This document shows positions 34,712-42,995 of a DNA stretch of 64,000 nt, piece after piece. The translations under genes were made by a program, and so were the position numbers. The notes under the pieces are model-generated. The model worked only from the letters and a program-made list of their open reading frames with translations. It was not told the DNA's origin and did not search any database. Origin of the DNA: Virgibacillus sp. MSP4-1 (lineage in GTDB: Bacteria > Bacillota > Bacilli > Bacillales > Alkalibacillaceae); assembly GCF_010092505.1 (NCBI RefSeq), contig NZ_CP048021.1:1984001-2048000 (forward strand), in the 5' to 3' direction. The first letter of the stretch is position 1. Each line of letters opens with the position of its first letter.

Positions 34712-34747
34712 AAAACCGACAATATTTCCCGGGAAATGTTGTCGGTT
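34712..34747. other. 36-bp near-perfect palindrome
   Basis: AAACCGACAATATTTCCC is followed directly by its reverse complement with a single mismatch (a G-T pair), with centre CCCGGG. It has essentially no loop and is flanked by A and T residues. It lies between convergent yvyE and the vanZ-like gene. It could be a terminator-like cruciform or a binding site. Confidence 0.7.
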
Positions 34748-34802
34748 TATGTATGTTTAATTTTTAGAGACCCTGATTTTTTGTCGGCAAATGATTTTCA
34801 TA

Positions 34803-34836
34803 TCATAAAAAAAGGGCTGCCCTTGTAAAGGCAGCC
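34803..34836 (-). terminator. Terminator downstream of the VanZ-like gene
   Basis: Minus strand: GGCTGCC and GGCAGCC with an eight-base loop, then CTTTTTTT. It lies about 190 bases after the stop; no gene was seen between. Confidence 0.85.
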
Positions 34837-35024
34837 AAATACAGTAGCGTCTAGTTATTCCATAAAATGATCGAGGATGTTTTTATTGTAATATACTAAC
34901 CCCCTATAGGCAATGGTTTCGGGGTTGAGAAAATCGGGCAGAAAGTGTCGCTTTTTTCATCATTTCAAGAGATGATTTTCTCAACTTTATCCATTGTAAG
35001 GAAATAAAACACTATTTTTTCAAG

Positions 35025-35528
35025 TTATTTCATCTTTTTTCCTTTTCTTCTCCTTAAATAATCAGAAAACATGACATGGATAGACACACCTGCTAAAGCC
35101 CCGATCGTATCAATCATGACATCCCCTATATACGGAGTACGGTTCGGGGTGATTCCCTGATGTAATTCGTCGAAAGCTGCATAGAGTACAGTGAGCAGAA
35201 AGGAAGTGGCAAGCATCCATTTGACCGGAAGTTCTGTCGATTTTTGAAAAGCCAGTATGAACAAAAGCACAAGGATGAAAAACACTCCAAAGTGGGCTCC
35301 CTTGCGAATGAAAAATTCGACAAACCCATTGATCCCCAGTGCTTGTACACTGATCTCACTGTGATGATAAACAAAGGAAATCTGATCCACAATCGGAGTT
35401 AAAAATGAGAAATCCATGTATTCACTAAAGAAAGGCTTGAGATTCTGTTGTTCGTAAGGCTGTGATGAAGAGAAGAAAATGATCCCCATCCAGCCGACCG
35501 GAAATAGCCAGTACCACCATGTCTTCAT
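35025..35528 (-). CDS. VanZ family membrane protein
   Basis: A small polytopic membrane protein of the VanZ family, some members of which affect teicoplanin-type glycopeptide susceptibility; the usual role is unknown. It has four hydrophobic segments, beginning WWYWLFPVGWMGIIFFSS. The family signature FIRKGAHFGVFFILVLL is at about 80-96, then YAAFDELHQGITPNRTPYIG DVMIDTIGALAGV. I start at ATG 35528 (167 residues, MKTWWYW) because GGAG lies nine bases upstream; an ATG 11 codons upstream has no ribosome site. The basic tail is DYLRRRKGKKMK. Confidence 0.9.
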   Translation of the reverse strand: MKTWWYWLFPVGWMGIIFFSSSQPYEQQNLKPFFSEYMDFSFLTPIVDQISFVYHHSEISVQALGINGFVEFFIRKGAHFGVFFILVLLFILAFQKSTELPVKWMLATSFLLTVLYAAFDELHQGITPNRTPYIGDVMIDTIGALAGVSIHVMFSDYLRRRKGKKMK

Positions 35529-35713
35529 ATTATCTAGCTCCTGTCCCTGTTCATTTTTCATTCATTGTAGCAGATATTTCCCGACACCATGAAAACATTT
35601 CCACTTTCAATTTCATAATTGTCTTTAAATATTCCTCCAATTAGTATAGACGACTGATTTGCTGTCCATAATGAGAGGTATATGAAATGCCGATCGTTCA
35701 GGATGGTGGTTAG

Positions 35714-36286
35714 ATGAAGAAAATCATTTTTGTTGGATTTTTGTTTATGTGTGGTGTGGTTTTTTATTACGTGGACCCGATGCAGTTATTTTCTGTTGCG
35801 GATGATAAATTGAATGAAATTGTTGATGATGAGTTTGATCTCGATACACCGGAAAAGGAAGTGTCAAGTCAGTACCAGGATCCATTTCAGCAAACTATTC
35901 AGAACAGGAAATTCAGTGATACCGCGTTGGACGAAGAGAGTACATCCCAATCCATTATTAATAAGTATAAAGGTACGCTTCTTGATCTGAAAAAGCAGGT
36001 AGAGGAAAAACTGAATCAATTACTGGAAGAAGCCCACCAGGAATATAAACAGGGCGATTCAGCCAATCTTCCCGGCTTATACCTGAAGTATAATCAGGCG
36101 ATTCAGGAGCTGGAGCATAAAACGGATGAGTCCTTTCAGGAAGTTTACCAGCAGTTGCAGGAGGAGTTAAAGGCCAATGGCTATGATCCGGATAAAGCAG
36201 AGACGGTTAAAGAGGAGTATGAACAAATTAAAAAAGAAACACGCTCCGTAATGACAGAGCGTGTGATGGAGAAGTTTGAGGTGTAA
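35714..36286 (+). CDS. Uncharacterised membrane-anchored coiled-coil protein
   Basis: A 190-residue protein with an N-terminal signal anchor (KKIIFVGFLFMCGVVFYYV, about 2-20). A short acidic spacer (LNEIVDDEFDLDTPEKEVSS) is followed by a long charged helical region (about 75-185: LLDLKKQVEEKLNQLLEEAH, IQELEHKTDESFQEVYQQLQ), probably a coiled coil outside the membrane. There are no cysteines after the anchor and no enzyme motif. It stands alone with its own terminator and is divergent from the vanZ-like gene. No named family was recognised. Confidence 0.82.
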   Translation: MKKIIFVGFLFMCGVVFYYVDPMQLFSVADDKLNEIVDDEFDLDTPEKEVSSQYQDPFQQTIQNRKFSDTALDEESTSQSIINKYKGTLLDLKKQVEEKLNQLLEEAHQEYKQGDSANLPGLYLKYNQAIQELEHKTDESFQEVYQQLQEELKANGYDPDKAETVKEEYEQIKKETRSVMTERVMEKFEV

Positions 36287-36348
36287 TCAAAGGCGGAAGC
36301 GCTCGGGGGTCTCACCTGAATTCCCAGCCACAATCCTCCACCATTAAG

Positions 36349-36376
36349 AAAACCGCTGCGAAAGGCAGCGGTTTTT
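36349..36376. terminator. Bidirectional terminator
   Basis: AACCGCTGC and GCAGCGGTT with a five-base loop; T run on the plus strand and T-rich tail on the minus strand. It serves the coiled-coil gene and the convergent LytR-type gene. Confidence 0.9.
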
Positions 36377-36379
36377 CCA

Positions 36380-37342
36380 TCAGGAGTCAGAATTAAAGTC
36401 CTTAATCATATCATGAACCTTTTGCTGTTCCTCATCGGAAACCATTAAATACCAAATCGGACCGATAAACTGTCCGTCACCTTTGATTTGATAGTTGGTA
36501 ATGTTTTTCCTTGTATTTCGGTAGTTTCTGAAAATATCCTTCATTTCATTGAAGGTCATGTTGGTACTAACATTGTCCCCCATTACCTCCAGGATATCAT
36601 CAATTTTTGTCACGGACCCGACACTTGCCCCTTTATCAATAATCGCTTCAATAACCAGGCGCTGGCGTAAGTTACGTCCGGCATCACCATTCGGATCCTG
36701 CTTACGCATACGGGCATAACCCAGTGCTTCCGGTCCGTTCAGAGTGATTTCGCCCTTTTTATAGTGGTAGCCTTTGATGTAAGCTTTGCCATTATCGACC
36801 CATTCAATTGGGTTATCCACCGTAATTCCACCTACAGCATCAACAAGGTCACTTAATCCCTGCATATTGATTTTTACATAGTAATCAAGCTCGACATCCA
36901 GGAAATTTTCCACGGTAGCTACCGTCATATCTGCACCGCCATAAACATAGGAATGGTTAATTTTATCCTGTTTCCCGTAGCCCACAATCGGAACATACGT
37001 GTCACGGGGGATACTGACCATTTGCAGACTGTCGGTGTTTGGATTTAAAGACATAAGAATCAGTGTGTCTGCACGTCCGGTGTCATTCTCGCGTTCATCG
37101 ACACCCATAAGCAGTATATTTAACGTTTCCTGGCCTTCAGAAGCCTTTTTCTCTGAAGAGTCATTGGATATACTTTCCACTTTCTCATGAATATCTTCTC
37201 TCACAGTATCTTTAACCTGATCATAAACATAAACAAAATAGATACCAACAGCTAAAAAGACTGTTGCCAGCATCCATAAAAAGATTTTTAAGGGCTTTTT
37301 CCTGCGCTTTTTCGCCCGAATATATTCTGTACGTTTACCCAT
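36380..37342 (-). CDS. LytR-CpsA-Psr (LCP) family cell-wall polymer ligase
   Basis: LCP proteins attach wall teichoic acids or other glycopolymers to peptidoglycan at the outer membrane face. The 320-residue product has a short basic cytoplasmic N-terminus (EYIRAKKRRKKPLKI), one transmembrane helix (about 20-40) and the extracellular LCP domain with TLNILLMGVDERENDTGRAD, MSLNP, VSIPRDTYVPI (catalytic Arg/Asp region) and DKINHSYVYGG. It is a close paralogue of the next gene. ATG 37342 has GAGGTG upstream. Substrate polymer unknown. Confidence 0.93.
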   Translation of the reverse strand: MGKRTEYIRAKKRRKKPLKIFLWMLATVFLAVGIYFVYVYDQVKDTVREDIHEKVESISNDSSEKKASEGQETLNILLMGVDERENDTGRADTLILMSLNPNTDSLQMVSIPRDTYVPIVGYGKQDKINHSYVYGGADMTVATVENFLDVELDYYVKINMQGLSDLVDAVGGITVDNPIEWVDNGKAYIKGYHYKKGEITLNGPEALGYARMRKQDPNGDAGRNLRQRLVIEAIIDKGASVGSVTKIDDILEVMGDNVSTNMTFNEMKDIFRNYRNTRKNITNYQIKGDGQFIGPIWYLMVSDEEQQKVHDMIKDFNSDS

Positions 37343-37452
37343 CTATCAGACACCTCATTTAAAAGTTAAACTGCAGCCTTCTACAAAATTAGACGAATAA
37401 CTTCTTAATATGTTGCCATTTTTTTAATCATTAAGCAAGAAAATTTTCGATT

Positions 37453-37487
37453 GCTTTAGCGCTTTAAAGCATGTGGGGACAGTCCCG
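37453..37487 (+). repeat. REP-like element, copy A
   Basis: TTGCTTTAGCGCTTTAAAGC followed by ATGTGGGGACAGTCCCG. One of five copies in the window. Its GTCCCG arm is also part of the terminator of the second LCP gene. Confidence 0.85.
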
Positions 37488-37526
37488 AAAAAAAGCTCCC
37501 AGTGCGAGGGAGCTTTTTTCGGGACT
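37481..37526 (-). terminator. Extended terminator of the second LCP gene
   Basis: Inner stem GCTCCC/GGGAGC with a T-run, enclosed by AGTCCCG and CGGGACT arms. The outer arm starts immediately after the TAA stop, and the far arm is shared with REP-like copy A. Confidence 0.88.
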
Positions 37527-38489
37527 TTATTTTTTCTGATTAAATTTGGTAATCATTTCATGGATTTTCTGACGTTCCTGATCGGATACAATCAGGTAAT
37601 AGATATCATCTATATAGGTTCCGTTCCCTTTCACCTGATAAGATGAACTGTTTTGACTGGCACTTCGGTAATCGGAAAAGAGATGTTTCATATCATCAAA
37701 GGTCATATTGGTTTCGACGTTCTTTCCAATGACATCAAGGAATTCATCAATTTTCGTTATGGAGCCAATCGATGCCCCTTTATCAATAATGGCACGGATG
37801 ACCTCGCGCTGCCGTTTGTTACGGCCAAAATCACCATTAGGGTCCTTATACCTCATACGGACAAAGCCCATTGTCTGTTCCCCGTTTAATTCCAGTTCAC
37901 CCTTGGCATAATGGAAGCCTTTCTCATAATAGCCAGAATCATACCAGTCGAGTTTATTCTGAACAGTAATGCCACCTAAAGCATCGACGAGTTCCACTAA
38001 CCCTTCCATATTCAGCTTCACATAATAATCCAGCTCAATATCCGCAAAGTTTTCCACCGTGGAAATGGTCATATCTGATCCGCCGAATGCGTATGAGTGA
38101 TTGATTTTATCTTTAAATCCCATACCCTTAATCAGAGTACGGCTGTCCCTTGGAATACTGATCATCTGCATTTTATTAATGTTAGGGTTGATGGACAAGA
38201 TGATAAGCGTATCTGCCCGTCCTTTGTCATGCTTTCGTTCATCTACCCCCATCAGCAGGATATTCAGCGGTTCCTCTTTGCTAATCTTTTCTTTTTGTTC
38301 CGGGGTATGCTCAATACTGTCGACAGGTTTATGAATTTTCTTATCAACAGTGTCTTTTACATCATTCCAGATACTATATGCATAGGCACCTGTTCCGGCG
38401 AAAAGGACGAGAACAATACCTAGAGTTATTTTTAAATATTTTGATTTACGTGATTTCCTGCTTTTTTCACGCTTATCCTGTCTGCTCAA
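37527..38489 (-). CDS. LytR-CpsA-Psr (LCP) family cell-wall polymer ligase (paralogue)
   Basis: Second LCP protein, 320 residues, clearly similar to its neighbour at 36380 throughout: ILLMGVDERKHDKGRADTLI, IPRDSRTLI, DKINHSYAFGGSDMTISTVE, GFVRMRYKDPNGDFGRNKRQ. The N-terminus is basic (REKSRKSRKSKYLK), then one transmembrane helix. I chose TTG 38489, six bases after GAGGTG; the GTG at 38498 lies in the ribosome site itself. Tandem duplication of LCP genes is common in bacilli. The two genes are separated by REP-like copy A and have separate terminators. Confidence 0.93.
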   Translation of the reverse strand: MSRQDKREKSRKSRKSKYLKITLGIVLVLFAGTGAYAYSIWNDVKDTVDKKIHKPVDSIEHTPEQKEKISKEEPLNILLMGVDERKHDKGRADTLIILSINPNINKMQMISIPRDSRTLIKGMGFKDKINHSYAFGGSDMTISTVENFADIELDYYVKLNMEGLVELVDALGGITVQNKLDWYDSGYYEKGFHYAKGELELNGEQTMGFVRMRYKDPNGDFGRNKRQREVIRAIIDKGASIGSITKIDEFLDVIGKNVETNMTFDDMKHLFSDYRSASQNSSSYQVKGNGTYIDDIYYLIVSDQERQKIHEMITKFNQKK

Positions 38490-38579
38490 TGTATTCACCT
38501 CATATAAATTTAAATGGGTCGCATGATAACTTAACTTACAATATAGTATTCTACCATTTTACAGGAATTGTAACAACAT

Positions 38580-38616
38580 GCGCTTTAGTACTTTAAAGCA
38601 TGTGGGGACAGTCCCG
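38580..38616 (+). repeat. REP-like element, copy B, upstream of the transposase gene
   Basis: GCGCTTTAGTACTTTAAAGC followed by ATGTGGGGACAGTCCCG. It lies about 60 bases before the RAYT start, in the same orientation as that gene. Confidence 0.88.
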
Positions 38617-38678
38617 GAATTTTATGAAGGAATTTGCAAAAACTTGTTGAAATGTATTAAAAAATGGAGGTGATGTTT

Positions 38679-39275
38679 TTGCCGAGAAAACTACGAGTCT
38701 GGCATCCGGGGGAGATTTATCATATTACGGCCAGGGGAAACCATAAGGAAAAAATATTTCTGGACACCCGGGATTATCGTAAATATTTAACGTATCTCAC
38801 CGACGCCCAAAAGAATTACCCTTATCGTCTTCACGCTTACTGCCTCATGCCCAATCATGTCCACTTGCTGATGGAGATGAGCGAAGTCCCGCTCAGTCAG
38901 GTTATTAAGAACATTCATACACGCTATGCTATGTACTTTAATTTTAAGTATGATAAGGTTGGTCACTTATTTCAGGATCGCTTCAAATCGAAAATCGTTC
39001 ATTCTTCTGATTATCTCCTGAAAGTCTCCAGTTACATTCATTTGAATCCTTCTAAAGCAGGGTTGCTAACTAAAGCAGAAAACTATCCCTGGAGCAGTTA
39101 CTATCATTACCTTAATAATCCCCATCCATTATCTTCTCCACCATTGTTTCTTCCCGATATCCTGACGCAAAAAGTATTATCTTATTTCCCTGACAAAAAT
39201 GGGCTCGATTATCATGGATTTGTAAATAGCCATTTTAATGAAGACAACGGTGAAGAACTTTTAATTGTAGAATAA
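38679..39275 (+). CDS. REP-associated tyrosine transposase (Y1_Tnp, RAYT-like)
   Basis: A single-strand HUH-type transposase related to IS200/IS605 TnpA. The N-terminus MPRKLRVWHPGEIYHITARG leads into the first HUH strand. The HUH motif appears as MPNHVHLLME (about 60-69), and the catalytic tyrosine is expected in the following helix (YAMYFNFKYDKVGHLFQDRF, SSYIHLNPSKAGL). About 198 residues. I chose TTG 38679, eight bases after GGAGG; the ATG inside the ribosome site is too close. No insertion-sequence ends flank it. REP-like copies B and C lie on either side, as expected for a RAYT with its elements. Confidence 0.88.
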   Translation: MPRKLRVWHPGEIYHITARGNHKEKIFLDTRDYRKYLTYLTDAQKNYPYRLHAYCLMPNHVHLLMEMSEVPLSQVIKNIHTRYAMYFNFKYDKVGHLFQDRFKSKIVHSSDYLLKVSSYIHLNPSKAGLLTKAENYPWSSYYHYLNNPHPLSSPPLFLPDILTQKVLSYFPDKNGLDYHGFVNSHFNEDNGEELLIVE

Positions 39276-39412
39276 AAAGGTGGAAGCGATCGTTTGTCCA
39301 ATTGTTCGGGTAAAGATAGCCTCATTAGTCACCATATGTTAGATGTTAAATCTGGCTTGGCCTCCTGACCGCATACCTATAAAATCACCAAAAAACAGCT
39401 ATATTTTACAGG

Positions 39413-39451
39413 CGCAAAAAGATAAGGCCGTTGCAAAACCAGCAACGGCCT
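39413..39451 (-). terminator. Terminator of the sugar isomerase gene
   Basis: Minus strand: AGGCCGTTGC and GCAACGGCCT with a seven-base loop, then TATCTTTTT. REP-like copy C lies between it and the stop codon. Confidence 0.88.
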
Positions 39452-39456
39452 AAATA

Positions 39457-39502
39457 ACACTTTAGCACTTTAACGCTGTACAAAATGTGGGGACAGTCCC
39501 CA
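39457..39502 (+). repeat. REP-like element, copy C
   Basis: AACACTTTAGCACTTTAACG then a slightly diverged spacer and ATGTGGGGACAGTCCCC, a full palindrome GGGGAC-A-GTCCCC. It ends five bases past the isomerase stop. Confidence 0.82.
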
Positions 39503-39506
39503 ACTA

Positions 39507-40475
39507 TTAAACCCACCACATTTCCCCGACGGATTCTTTTACCATTACTGGCTTTAGGGTTTCGACAGCTTTAGTGAAGCCTTCATCCACTGACATTAGA
39601 CCATCCTCATGTTCAATACTTACCACATGGTCGTATCCGTACAATCTTAAAGCACTTATCATATCGGCCCATTCTTTAGAATCATGTCCAAATCCGACTG
39701 TCCGGAAATACCAGGCACGATCTTTCATTTCAGAATACGATGTCATATCAGTAAGACCATTCCGATTCATATTGGGCTGATCAATAATGGTATCTTTTGC
39801 ATGAAAATGATGAATGGCGTCTTCCTTTCCTAAAATTTTAATAGACTCAACCGGGTCAATTCCCTGCCACCACATATGACTCGGGTCAAGGTTGGCTCCT
39901 ATAGCCGGACCACACGCCTCTCTTAATCGCAATAAAGTAGCAGGCGTATGTACTGAAAAACCCCCATGCAATTCCAAACCAATTTTCACATTATACTGCT
40001 CCGCCAAAACCGCTTTTTCCTTCCAGTAAGGGATAATCTTTTCTTCCCACTGCCATTTCAAAACTTCCTGATAATCATTAGGCCATGGAGATACAGGCCA
40101 ATTCGGGTATTTAGCATCTTCATGGTCCCCCGGACATCCCGAAAATGTATTCACAACCTGCACACCTAATTTATTAGCGAGCTGTACTGTCTTATCAAAC
40201 AACCGATCTCCCTCCAGGGCAACATGTGTTTGAGGGTGCAGAGGATTCGAATGACAGCTTAAAGCGCTTACAATTAAACCACGTTTCTCAATACTCTCCT
40301 GAAATTTCTCTAGCTTTCCGTCATCCTCCAATAATTCATCAACTTTACAATGAGCATCTCCAGGATAACCGCCTGTTCCAATTTCGACAGCTTCAATTCC
40401 TTTACCTGCTACATAATCCAGCATTTCTTCAAAATTCTTATCAGAAAATAAGACAGTAAATACACCTAATTTCAA
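39507..40475 (-). CDS. TIM-barrel sugar phosphate isomerase/epimerase family protein
   Basis: A 322-residue AP-endonuclease-2-type TIM barrel, as in inosose dehydratases, hexulose isomerases and 3-keto-sugar enzymes. Metal-binding residues are spread through the barrel: ALSCHSNPLHP, IGLELHGGFSVHTP, IGANLDPSHMWWQGID, HFHAKDT and VSIEHEDGLMS. The start is TTG 40475 behind AGGAGGG. It is divergent from the LacI regulator and the transporter plus dehydrogenase operon. This pairing suggests catabolism of a sugar or cyclitol through an oxidised (keto) intermediate. The exact substrate cannot be read from sequence. Confidence 0.88.
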   Translation of the reverse strand: MKLGVFTVLFSDKNFEEMLDYVAGKGIEAVEIGTGGYPGDAHCKVDELLEDDGKLEKFQESIEKRGLIVSALSCHSNPLHPQTHVALEGDRLFDKTVQLANKLGVQVVNTFSGCPGDHEDAKYPNWPVSPWPNDYQEVLKWQWEEKIIPYWKEKAVLAEQYNVKIGLELHGGFSVHTPATLLRLREACGPAIGANLDPSHMWWQGIDPVESIKILGKEDAIHHFHAKDTIIDQPNMNRNGLTDMTSYSEMKDRAWYFRTVGFGHDSKEWADMISALRLYGYDHVVSIEHEDGLMSVDEGFTKAVETLKPVMVKESVGEMWWV

Positions 40476-40512
40476 AGTAAGTCCCTCCTAATATTTTCAG
40501 AATTAACTGAAT

Positions 40513-40526
40513 TGTAATCCATTACA
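40513..40526. promoter_or_regulatory. LacI-type operator near the isomerase start
   Basis: TGTAATCCATTACA, a near-palindrome sharing half-sites TGTAAT/ATTACA with the operator at 40741. It lies 38 bases before the isomerase start codon. Confidence 0.65.
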
Positions 40527-40740
40527 TTATAGGTTAAAAGAATACTTGTAAAAAATCAATATATATTCTTCTTTTAAATTCAGTTCATCCGTACGTTTAT
40601 GAAACATCAACCCCTCTCACCCTTGATAGTAAGGCTTATATCCATTTGAGACTTTTTAAATACTCAAAATTCCTCACACCTGATTCAAAGAATTTTCAAA
40701 ATTTTATTGACAAACATTCAACTTAATTATATATTCATGA

Positions 40741-40754
40741 TGTAATCGATTACA
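40741..40754. promoter_or_regulatory. LacI-type operator upstream of the regulator
   Basis: TGTAATCGATTACA is a perfect 14-bp palindrome with the central CG typical of LacI/GalR operators. It lies about 86 bases before the lacI-type ATG. Confidence 0.75.
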
Positions 40755-40839
40755 ATAATTTTCATTTTGCATGGATTTCTGTGTATCTACATTACCACCT
40801 ACATACTTAATAATCAGATAAAAAAAGGAAGGAAACATC

Positions 40840-41829
40840 ATGGCAAATATTCAGGAAGTAGCACAGAAGGCTGGAGTTTCAGTAGCAACAGTTTCGAGAG
40901 TTCTTAATCAGCATCCAACTGTAACAGCAAAGACAAGACTTAAGGTTGAAACAGCAATTGAAGAATTAAACTACGAACCTAGCATGCTGGGCAGAAACTT
41001 ACGGAATTCAGAGAGTAGGTTACTTCTTGTCCTTATTCCAAGTATTTCTAACCCGTTTTACACAGAAATTATTAATGGGATTGAGGACACAGCGATCACA
41101 AATGGCTATAATATTCTCCTATGCGATACCGACTCAAACCCGCAACGAGAGCATATCTATTTCAATATGGTCAAAAACAAATTAGCCGATGGAATTATTT
41201 CTATGGATCCCGCAGTAGATATGGAAAAATTAAATGGCTTAGCTATGCAATACCCTATTATTCAATGCAGTGAGTATGACGAAAAAGGAACGATTCCATA
41301 TGTAACCATTGATAATCAACTTGCTGCTTACCGGGCTGTTAAGCATTTAATTAAACTGGGACATAAAAAAATTGCACTTATAAATTCAGACGAAAGGTTT
41401 CTATACGCAAGGGAACGCAGAGCAGGGTACGAACAGGCCCTTCGTGAATTTAACTTACCTATACAGGAAAAATGGATTTACCACACAAATCACCTTGAAT
41501 TTGAGTTCGGTCAGCAGGCGATGAGGAAGCTGTTACAAACCGAAGAAAAACCTACAGCTGTTTTTTCAGTCTCTGACACTCTGGCTATTGGTGCTTTAAA
41601 AGAAATAAACGCGCATGAACTGAACGTCCCAGAAGATATCGCACTCGTTGGCTTTGATAAGATTAGCTTTTCAAATATGACCAATCCTACTTTAACAACT
41701 GTTTCCCAGCCAATGTACAAAATGGGATGTACCGCAGCAGACATGCTCATCAGGAAAATTCATAACAAGGATGTTGAAAGTGTCATTCTGGATCATGAAT
41801 TAGTGATTCGAGAGTCGACCATGGGCTAA
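40840..41829 (+). CDS. LacI family transcriptional regulator
   Basis: A 329-residue LacI/GalR repressor. The N-terminal helix-turn-helix and hinge is MANIQEVAQKAGVSVATVSR VLNQHPTVTAKTRLKVETAI. The ligand domain resembles periplasmic ribose-binding proteins (LLVLIPSISNPFYTEIINGI, ALVGFDKISFSNMTNPTLTT, the usual C-terminal signature). It lies between the divergent isomerase gene and the transporter operon, with palindromic operators on both sides of the gap, so it probably regulates both and itself. ATG 40840 follows AAGGAAGG. It has its own terminator. Confidence 0.95.
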   Translation: MANIQEVAQKAGVSVATVSRVLNQHPTVTAKTRLKVETAIEELNYEPSMLGRNLRNSESRLLLVLIPSISNPFYTEIINGIEDTAITNGYNILLCDTDSNPQREHIYFNMVKNKLADGIISMDPAVDMEKLNGLAMQYPIIQCSEYDEKGTIPYVTIDNQLAAYRAVKHLIKLGHKKIALINSDERFLYARERRAGYEQALREFNLPIQEKWIYHTNHLEFEFGQQAMRKLLQTEEKPTAVFSVSDTLAIGALKEINAHELNVPEDIALVGFDKISFSNMTNPTLTTVSQPMYKMGCTAADMLIRKIHNKDVESVILDHELVIRESTMG

Positions 41830-41837
41830 TCCACGGT

Positions 41838-41868
41838 AAAACGGGTGTTCAAAAAACCCGTTTTTTAA
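41838..41868 (+). terminator. Intrinsic terminator of the LacI gene
   Basis: AAAACGGGT and ACCCGTTTT arms, then TTTT; nine bases after the stop codon. Confidence 0.9.
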
Positions 41869-41878
41869 CAAAATAAAA

Positions 41879-41892
41879 TGAAAACGATTACG
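41879..41892 (+). promoter_or_regulatory. cre-like / LacI-like operator before the transporter operon
   Basis: TGAAAACGATTACG matches the CcpA cre consensus TGWAARCGNTWNCA at 13 of 14 positions. Its CGATTAC half also matches the local operator, so either CcpA or the neighbouring LacI protein could bind. Confidence 0.6.
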
Positions 41893-41935
41893 TGGAAAAC
41901 AAACATTTCTTAACTTTACTAAGGGGGAATTTTTC

Positions 41936-42916
41936 ATGAAGAAATGGTTAACTTTTTCATTAGCTCTTTTACTAACAATTGGACTTTTCGGTTGTTCTGG
42001 TGAAAGTTCAGGAGGTTCGGATGATAGCTCCAGTGATTCGGGAGATGATGAGGTTGTGCTTGGGATTGCCCTTCCTTCTGCAACTCACGGATGGATGGGA
42101 GCACTCATTCAAAATGCCGAGGAAAAGGCACAGGAATTAGTGGATAATGGGACGATTGATGATTACGAATTTACGACTGCTGAAAACCCGGCAGATCAGG
42201 CAAATAATGTGGATGACTTAATTGCACAGGGGGTAGATGCTATTGTCATGCTTCCAATTGAGTCTGAAGCTTTGTCACCAGCAGGGCAAAAAATTGCTGA
42301 TGAAGGAATACCATTAGTGGTTGTTGACCGTGAGCTTACCAATGATGCCGCTGATGTTCTTGTTAAAGGGGATAATACTGGAATTGGCGAAAATGCCGGT
42401 GAGTATTTTGTAGAACAATTAAATGGAAGTGGTAAAGTTGTTGAAATCGCCGGACCATCAAACTCTGTCACACAACAGCGTAGCGATGGTTTCCGACAGG
42501 CCATTGAAGGATCTGACATCGAAATTATAGCCTCCCAATCCGGAGAGTTTTCAAAGGAGACTTCCCTTCAGGTTATGGAAAACATTTTAACCGCTCAACC
42601 TGAAATTGACGCTGTTTATACTCAGGATGATGGAATGGCTCTAGGTGTTATTCAAGCTATTAAGGAAGCTGGCCGTGAAGACATTCAATTTGTAACAGGG
42701 GCTGCAGGAAGTAAGGAAGTCTATGAAAATATTAAAGAAGATGGATTAATTTCCGCAACTTTCCTCTACTCACCGCTAATGGTTAGAGACGGTGTAGAAG
42801 TGGGGGCAAGCCTCGCGAATGGAGAAGAACCAGAAAGTAGTGAAGTGATTCTCGAAGCCACACCTGTTACCAAAGAAAATGTTGATGAGCACTATGATCC
42901 TGATTCTGTCTTTTAA
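41936..42916 (+). CDS. Ribose-type ABC transporter, sugar-binding lipoprotein
   Basis: A 326-residue substrate-binding protein of the RbsB/type I periplasmic-binding family. A lipobox (LFGCSG, Cys about 20) is followed by an acidic Ser/Gly/Asp linker. The sugar-binding fold includes ATHGWMGALIQNAEEKAQEL, NPADQANNVDDLIAQGVDAI, PLVVVDRELTND and TQDDGMALGVIQAIKEAG. It captures a monosaccharide or cyclitol outside the membrane and delivers it to the permease two genes downstream. A hairpin between it and the ATPase gene would favour its higher expression. Confidence 0.92.
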   Translation: MKKWLTFSLALLLTIGLFGCSGESSGGSDDSSSDSGDDEVVLGIALPSATHGWMGALIQNAEEKAQELVDNGTIDDYEFTTAENPADQANNVDDLIAQGVDAIVMLPIESEALSPAGQKIADEGIPLVVVDRELTNDAADVLVKGDNTGIGENAGEYFVEQLNGSGKVVEIAGPSNSVTQQRSDGFRQAIEGSDIEIIASQSGEFSKETSLQVMENILTAQPEIDAVYTQDDGMALGVIQAIKEAGREDIQFVTGAAGSKEVYENIKEDGLISATFLYSPLMVRDGVEVGASLANGEEPESSEVILEATPVTKENVDEHYDPDSVF

Positions 42917-42931
42917 AAATAATAAATAGTT

Positions 42932-42966
42932 GAAATACGGTAGATTCTCTATGTCTATCGTATTTC
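42932..42966 (+). other. Intercistronic hairpin after the binding-protein gene
   Basis: GAAATACGGTAGA pairs with TCTATCGTATTTC through 13 positions (one G-T pair), loop nine bases. It likely stabilises the upstream mRNA or partly terminates transcription, giving more binding protein than permease. Confidence 0.65.
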
Positions 42967-42995
42967 CTATTTCTTTGATTTTAGGGGGAAACAAC

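Noticed and set aside
35025-35528. VanZ-like gene as a glycopeptide resistance determinant
   Set aside because: VanZ-family proteins are widespread in bacilli and no other van genes are nearby, so resistance is not supported.
38664-38675. ATG starts of the RAYT gene inside the ribosome site
   Set aside because: They are too close to or within GGAGG; TTG 38679 gives the usual MPRK start at proper distance.
38679-39275. Complete IS200/IS605 insertion sequence
   Set aside because: No TnpB gene, no subterminal hairpin ends or insertion-sequence boundaries; the flanking elements fit REP-like sequences better.
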